The notes under the pieces: generated by a model | What the model was told of the DNA's origin: nothing | Database searches by the model: none | Seen by the model: the letters and a program-made list of their open reading frames with translations, nothing else | Source: Saccopteryx bilineata | Taxonomy: Eukaryota > Chordata > Mammalia > Chiroptera > Emballonuridae | Direction of reading: 5' to 3' | DNA: 64,000 nucleotides | Assembly: GCF_036850765.1 (NCBI RefSeq) | Contig: NC_089492.1 | Location: 182,296,106-182,360,105 of the forward strand | Shown: positions 58,030 through 64,000 of the stretch, piece by piece | Numbering within the stretch: the stretch's first letter is position 1 | Layout of the letters: each line of letters starts with the position of its first letter | Position numbers and translations under genes: made by a program

Positions 58030-58520
58030 AAACTGGTGATGAGGCTTAGGACACGCTACCCCAAAATATGTTACCTTGGCAGACTGAATACTTTAAGTTG
58101 AAGGAATTCAAGAAATGGTAGGTTCAGGAAAACTTTCTGAGCCTCTCCTGAAGCAGGTCATAGAACTGTGATGTGACAGGCACCCTCCCCATAGCCAGAG
58201 GAGAGACTCCTTCCCTCCAAAGAGGAAGCATCACAGAGAGGACGCTGGGTGCATAGACCTTGCCCTTAGCAGTCTCCACAATTCACTGCTCTAACCTCAC
58301 ACCCTCCCACCTACCTCTCTTATCCTCCTTCAAACCTGGCATGACAGGTTTAACCATTTCTATGGCTCTTCATTTCCTCATGAAGGCTCCTATGCCTCCT
58401 ATGTAGAACTTACATTAAACACATGTGTATGCTTTTCTCTTGTTAGTTTCTTCTTCTTCTCCTTCTTCTTTTACAGGGATACCACTTCAGAACTTAGACG
58501 ATTAGGAACTTAGAAGGAAA
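58030..58520 (+). mobile_element. Endogenous retrovirus LTR (family A)
   Basis: It starts near 'GGACACGCTACCCCAAAATA' and ends after 'TTACATTAAACACATGTGTA' and 'TTTTCTCTTGTTAGTTTC', with an inserted TTC run at 58448-58470. The body shares 'CCCTCCCCATAGCCAGAGGA' type text with 30810-30840. Solo; no viral genes adjoin it. Confidence 0.6.
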
Positions 58521-58524
58521 AAGA

Positions 58525-61337
58525 CATTTGTCTTCCTCTAAAAGGCTGACATAAACATTGCCATTTTTAAGAAGAGGACGCTGGGTTCCAGAGGTGAAGT
58601 GACTTGCCTGGGAAGAGAAAGGAGACCATACACCCTCTCACCCCAAAGCCTGGCTTCCAGACTCCCTGCCTTTTAACTTCACTTCTCACTCCAGGTGGAG
58701 GAAACTGTGTATCATTTATCTGTGTATGTTTTGGGTCACGGTCTTATTAGTGCTCTGAAGAGCAGGAGGAAAAAAAAACCCAAACAAAATTAAGAAACTG
58801 ATCCCCTTCCCCCTGTTGCTGTCAATCTCTTCATCTCTGAAAGAAGCTAGAGAGGGGATAATTAAAGCTGCAACTTAACGTGCATACCACCCCTTCCTCT
58901 GCTTCTTACTCCGATCCATCTTCGCACAACATTGTATTACTAATTCCGCACAGAGAATTTAGGCAACAGCATTAGCCTTCAGACCCACCTCGAACCTGTG
59001 AGTGTTCACCTGCAACTTTACCTTATGGATCTATTCCCAGGTGAAAAGTTCATATCATTCCCAGGTGAAAGTTCTCAATACCTAAAATGTGTCCCTTTGC
59101 CAAGATAAGGTGCAGCATGGTATTCAGACGTTCTGGTGGTAGTGATGGCTCTGGAGGGAATGGCTTCTTGTTCTAACGGAAATTCTGGTCCAGACTTTAC
59201 CTGGAGGGTGGGCTTTGTTTTAAGAAGGTCACAAAACTAAGACAGAGGATGCTTGTGAAAAGCTGAAGTCTGTGGCTCTAGGCCAGCCAAGGCATCCATC
59301 AAGACACCTTAGAGAGGTTAGAAAAAAGAAATACTTAGTATGTTTCCTAAAGTCTGGAAATGAAATCCCTCCCATCCCATTACTTTCAGAGTGGTCTAGA
59401 TTTCTCTTTCTCTCCCAGCTTTATTCCCACATCTACAGGGAAAAAATGCTTGGATCAGCACAAAAGATTAATACATCAGCAATTCTGTTATTGTATATAT
59501 TGATTCTTAAGAGGCCAGAACAGAACCTCAAAAGTCAGTGTAAGTAGAAAATCCATGTAGCCAATACTCCACCAGCTGTACTGTATTTATGAGGTATTTG
59601 GAGTGTCCCAGAAGGGCTGTCATTTAAAATCTATATCAAAGCTTTAGGTCCCCCCCCCCAAAAAAAAATGTCAGTAATTGTTCATTTTGCAACTTTCTGT
59701 AGGATTTGAATGCTTCCCATGAATGGTCCCAAGAAGTAAAATAGTGACTGTTCCACCTATAACAGAAATGCTTGGAGTCAGGGGGACAGAAAGCCTGTGG
59801 TATTTTCATTTTTCATTTTGCACCTATTATTTTAATGCTCAGAATGTTCATGTTCTGGCCCATGGTATAGCCAGTTACCTTTAGTCATACACATAGCAAG
59901 TTTTCTCATCGTTGGTCTGCATGCTACATTTTAAGGACCAAAATATTGAATCCAGCTTTTTAAATTTGTCCCTTTCCTTTTTCTGACTTTTTCATTATTT
60001 AGAATGGTCTCTAATAGCAAGTCCCAAGAAACAGGCTTGCCGAATGATGCAAAACCAAGCCAGGCTATTAAAAAACGGATTCATTCATTCAAAAAAACTT
60101 TTATGTAGTGCTCACTCTGTGCCAGATTTTTTTCCAAGGTCTGGAGATAGAGAAATATCCTTTAAAAAAAGCTCACTGTCCTGAGGCTATGTCAGAGAGC
60201 TCAACATGATCACAGAACAGAATGGCAAGTGTTATAAAAATAGCAACTGTTCTTGAGCCTTTACTATTCTGGTACTACATGTGTTGATGCATACTACCCC
60301 TCATCCTCCCACCACTCTCACTAAGTTCTATGTTCCCCTTTGTTTTAGGAAATAGACTGAGAGATGTTCAGAAACTTGCCTGAGATTACATTGCTATAAA
60401 TATTAGCACTGGGATCTAAACTGAGGCTTTGCAGGCTCTGAAACTCCTGTTTTTTGCACATGGCTCCTACATGAGCTGAGAGAGCCAAGCCATCTGATCC
60501 AGGCCCAGCGGGGGTTCCAGCCCAGTTTTTCGATGAAGGAAGAGAAAGTTCTCTTTACTTCGCCTCCCCATAACTCCTTAGACAAAGCCTCATCAAAAGG
60601 TGCCCAGACTCCCAAGTTGTAAGAAAAGGAAGGTGACAATGTCACCTTTCTTTGGTTGCTATAAGAAAAGTAATAAGCAGGTCAGGGAGGAGACAGTGGC
60701 AATAATCAGGTGGCAGCTGCAGTCAGTAGAAAAAGTGACAGCTTCTCTTGGCCATATCGAGACAGAAGTTGTCTGCGGTAATGACATCCACCAAACTGTC
60801 TAGAAACACCTAACTTCAGCTTTGTCACTTTGAACAAGCACATTTCCTTCCTAAGGCTCCAGCCAACTTACTTCTTGTGTGGTTAAAGACAGCGCTAAGA
60901 ACCAGAAAGCTTAAACAGAGTAAAAGCTTGTTATTTTGAAGGACAGAAGATGGTGAGTTTCATTTGAAATGATTTTTGAAATAAACATTCTAACTCTAGA
61001 ATTTGTTAAATAAAAATAGGGAAAATTATGTTATAGTGTTTCTCTTTCTTTCTGTTTGCTATCAACTCAGAAATGAATGGAGTACTAATAAGCAAAATTA
61101 GCTAAATGAATCTAAGATTACAATTTATACAAACACTGTTATGTATGCAACTCTCATATATATATAAGTACAGATTTCTAAATTACAATCCTTCATTCAA
61201 ACTTCTTACCCAATAAAATCACTGCATTTTAATTAATATAAACTTCAAAATGTTGGGCCCAATTATGGAAAGTTTACTGCAGAGCAAATCATGAGGCAAG
61301 TTGTTGCAATGCAATACTTATATTAAGAATCAGCTCT
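58525..61337. other. Mostly unique DNA with a MIR trace
   Basis: A MIR relic is at about 60240-60470 (complement). No gene or RNA is recognised elsewhere, and a short C/A run at 59650-59668 is simple sequence. Confidence 0.35.
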
Positions 61338-61725
61338 GCCCTGGCTGGTTTGCTCAGTGGTAGAGCATCGGCCTGGAGTGTGGGAGTCCCGGGTTCGATT
61401 CCCGGCCAGGGCACACAGGAGAAGCACCCATCTGCTTCTCCACCCCTCCCCCTCTCCTTCATCTCTGTCTCTCTCTTCCCCTCCCGCAGCCGAGGCTCCA
61501 TTGGAGCAAAGATGGCCCGGGCGCTGAGGATGACTCTGTGGCCTCTGCCTCAGGTGCTAGAATGGCTCTGGATGCAACAGAGCAATGCCCCAGATGGGCA
61601 GAGCATCGCCCCCTGGTGGGCATGCCTGTGGATGATGGTCGGGCGCATGCGGGAGTCTGTCTGACTGCCTCCCCGTTTCCAGCTTTGGAAAAATAAAAAA
61701 AATAAAAATAAATAATAATAATAAA
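61338..61725 (+). mobile_element. tRNA-derived SINE (long bat form) with exact target duplication
   Basis: The head 'GCCCTGGCTGGTTTGCTCAG' starts at 61338 and the B box 'GGGTTCGATTCC' lies at 61391-61402. A CT-rich stretch, a GC-rich body and an AATA-type tail follow. The exact duplication 'taagaatcagctct' is at 61324-61337 and 61726-61739. The copy is about 388 bp and close to its relatives, so fairly young. Confidence 0.96.
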
Positions 61726-61739
61726 TAAGAATCAGCTCT

Positions 61740-63266
61740 CAGAAAAGTGGTATCAAAAATATTCAAAGCCACTCAAAGTGGTGGGAGAGAGTTAGTGCAT
61801 GTATACATACATATATGCTGTATTATGTCGGAAGCCTTGTAATTGCCTTGGAACTGTTTAGCTTTTTATTAACTGGTCATTGAGTGCCTACCATGTGACC
61901 AGATCTGTACAAATAGGAGCACAACCCAGTAATTAAGATGCACATGTTCTGAAGGTATGACATGGCTCTCATACGTTAAGTATTGTGTGTGTGATAAATA
62001 CAACACTCACGATTTCCATTCTCCTGTGGCCCTATTTCCCATGGAGAGGGAGTTGAGTACTTTGGTAGATAACTTTCTACTGAAAGAAAGGTGACAGTGG
62101 CTGAGAACTGTCACAGCGTCTCTCTAGCACCCAAATTATAGGAGAAACACCAAGGACATTGCTTATAGGGCAAATTTTTAAAATGTCCAATGGCAAAGAT
62201 GAAATGTACCTGAGTAATTTAACTGAATTTTTGCTTGATTTTCTGAAGGCAAAGGGAAGGGCCTTGGGGTAGAGTGAGGGGCTTGCAGGATATGTCCATT
62301 CTCCCTTAATTATTGAGGAGTGTTCTGGAGAGTTATCTAGGAGTTCGTTAAAATTCACACCCTGATGCTTACCCCATTCCCGTTTAATCTGTCCCTCTCA
62401 GAGCCCTCCTGAGGCTCAACCCCTCTTGCCACCAATGTCTGGGCTGGAGGTTCCCCAGCACCACCCCACTGGCTCCGCTACCTAACCTAGAACTGTGACT
62501 GCCCCTGGATGTCAGCGGGGGTCCTTCCTGAGGGCTAGTCCAGGGAGCTGGGCCCTGCTGCTCCTCCAGCCCTCCCACTATTCCACGGCTCCCTTTTTAA
62601 TGACCGTTTTTCTAATTAAGCCTAAATCGTGACAGATGGTGTTGTTGGCTGATTAATACACACTTTGGGAGCATCCTATAGCACCTGAGATGTACGTTCA
62701 TAAGAAAGAGCTCCAGTTTCAGGTGAAATGGCTCCCTGTGATCACTAATAAACTGGAATAAAAGGAACATATGAAGTGGGAGAGGGAGAGGAGGTGCACC
62801 AACGCTCCATATGCTGGAACACTTCTTTTTAAGTACCTTATTTTAATTATGTTAATTTTTAAACTAGTCTCAATCCACAATTTAATGGTAAGGAGAGCTG
62901 AGGGGTGGCAAAAGAGGACTTGCACATCCCTACTCTACTGACCACTGCCCCTGCCAGTTTCTTTCTCCAGTGATCTTGAGCTGCATAAGGAGGCAAAAGC
63001 TTTTCACCAGAAGGAGTAATTCAACGAGAACCCTCTCAACTGTTCATTGGGATTTTCCTAACAATGGACAGAACTATGCCTCTATCTCAGCCATGACTCT
63101 CACTGACTGGCTTTGATAGGCATTTTCATACTTTCCAATTTGATGCCAAAAGTTGCCAATACTTTTTAGTCTCTTATTTACAATAGGCACTCTGTGCAGC
63201 TACATAGATGAGCTCATTTCCCCTGGAGATTCCATGGCTCTCAGCTCCCCTTTCTCTCCCCACCAC

Positions 63267-63270
<4 letters not shown>
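61740..63270. other. Unique DNA; conserved-looking patch at 62580-62760
   Basis: A MIR-like trace lies at 61865-61910 ('TTGAGTGCCTACCATGTGAC'). The stretch 62580-62760 holds CTAATTAAG and GATTAATAC homeobox-type cores and no repeat text. No gene was found. Confidence 0.3.

Positions 63271-63314
<44 letters not shown>
63271..63314. repeat. (CA)n microsatellite
   Basis: About 22 CA units. Confidence 0.97.
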
Positions 63315-63317
<3 letters not shown>

Positions 63318-64000
63318 CCCCCAGACTGGCAACATGATTTGTTTGTATTTCCAGTGTATAACTTAACTCATCAATTCTCAAAACAAACACCGATAAAACA
63401 CCTATTAATGTCAAATTTAGGACTGGGCTCTGTCCCAAAGATAATATAAATCCACATGTAGCAAGAGAGCTGTCACCAGCCAATTTTAGACTAAACTCTC
63501 TAACCTCACTTTGCTCATTTCTAAAATGGGTGTCTGCTGAAACACATCTGAGAAGGCTGTTCTTACTAGTAAATGCGAAAGTGCATGAGAAATAAAAATC
63601 CTTACATATGTCTGGCCCCTCTATTGAATCATTACGATTATTTCTGAATAAAATACTCTAGAGTTTTTTGGTCAGCCTCTTGAAGCTCAAAATTGCCTCC
63701 CATTTGTGAAAATACCTTTCTCCTTTTTAACATGACCCCCTTTTTTTCTCCTCCCCATTTGTAACAGAGCTATATTATCTTAGTCCTTATGACTTTGTTT
63801 CCTCTTCCTCCTTCTCCTTCATCTTTATCCTTTTATTATTATTATTATTATTATTTATTATTATTAACCAAAGCCCAAACATCACAGACTGTATTTTATG
63901 CAGAGACTTAGGAAAGGCAAAGGAATTGGAGGAGATTGAAATCTGAGAGGCAGCAGTCAAGGGCACAAGTTATCAGACTGGTGGCCAAGTCATTAGAAGT
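63315..64000. other. Unassigned DNA with a short (TTA)n run
   Basis: Imperfect ATT/TTA repeats lie at 63833-63866. No gene or RNA is recognised up to the window end. Confidence 0.4.

Overview
This is a stretch of a eukaryotic nuclear genome, almost certainly a placental mammal and most probably a bat. I found no intact host protein-coding gene, no rRNA, no functional tRNA and no CRISPR array. The bat assignment is inference. It rests on several tRNA-derived SINEs whose heads begin 'GCCCTGGCTGG' (Ves/Rhin type of Chiroptera), young mammalian LINE-1 copies with FADD-type reverse transcriptase, a hAT mini-element with perfect 8-bp target duplications, and mammal-wide MIR and L2 relics. The roughly 390-bp form of the SINE hints at a rhinolophoid bat, but I cannot prove that here.

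Layout. 1-3.33 kb: 3' half of a LINE-1 entering from the left edge. 4.36-4.56 kb: a SINE with an 18-bp target duplication. 5.79-9.13 kb: older L1/HAL1-like relics, followed by a retropseudogene of EXOSC1 (9.15-9.96 kb). 10.46-17.54 kb: a near full-length but broken LINE-1, with a hAT mini-element in its 5' UTR and a SINE in ORF2. 17.54-19.38 kb: a second, internally deleted LINE-1. 19.46-19.71 kb: a Tc1/mariner-type mini-element with TA ends. 19.7-25.1 kb: mostly unique DNA with a solo LTR, a mid-age repeat, a MIR and a long CTTT microsatellite.

25.5-27.2 kb holds the most unusual object: a decayed, intronless coding-like relic with paired CxxC motifs. It is not a LINE, LTR, SINE or host gene that I can name. 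LTR-like sequence lies on both sides of it. 27.4-31.7 kb is LTR-rich with two antisense SINEs and a possible conserved non-coding block at 29.9-30.4 kb. 31.70-37.92 kb is a third LINE-1, which keeps its 5' UTR, ORF1 and ORF2 but has lost its 3' end at an abrupt junction. 37.92-39.87 kb carries endogenous retrovirus remnants of two different types. A short LINE-1 tail and an LTR end follow.

40.6-64 kb is an intergenic or intronic desert: a Tigger-like element, an old L1 ORF2 fragment, L2 and MIR relics, several LTR fragments, an antisense LINE-1 tail with an 18-bp target duplication, a second hAT mini-element, two more SINEs and CA/GT microsatellites.

Nothing here works as a pathway. The content is a layered record of retrotransposition (L1 machinery also mobilising SINEs and the EXOSC1 mRNA), retroviral insertion and cut-and-paste transposition. 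Nesting gives relative ages: the hAT copy and one SINE are younger than the 10.5-17.5 kb LINE-1, and both antisense SINEs are younger than the LTR at 27.4-28.6 kb.
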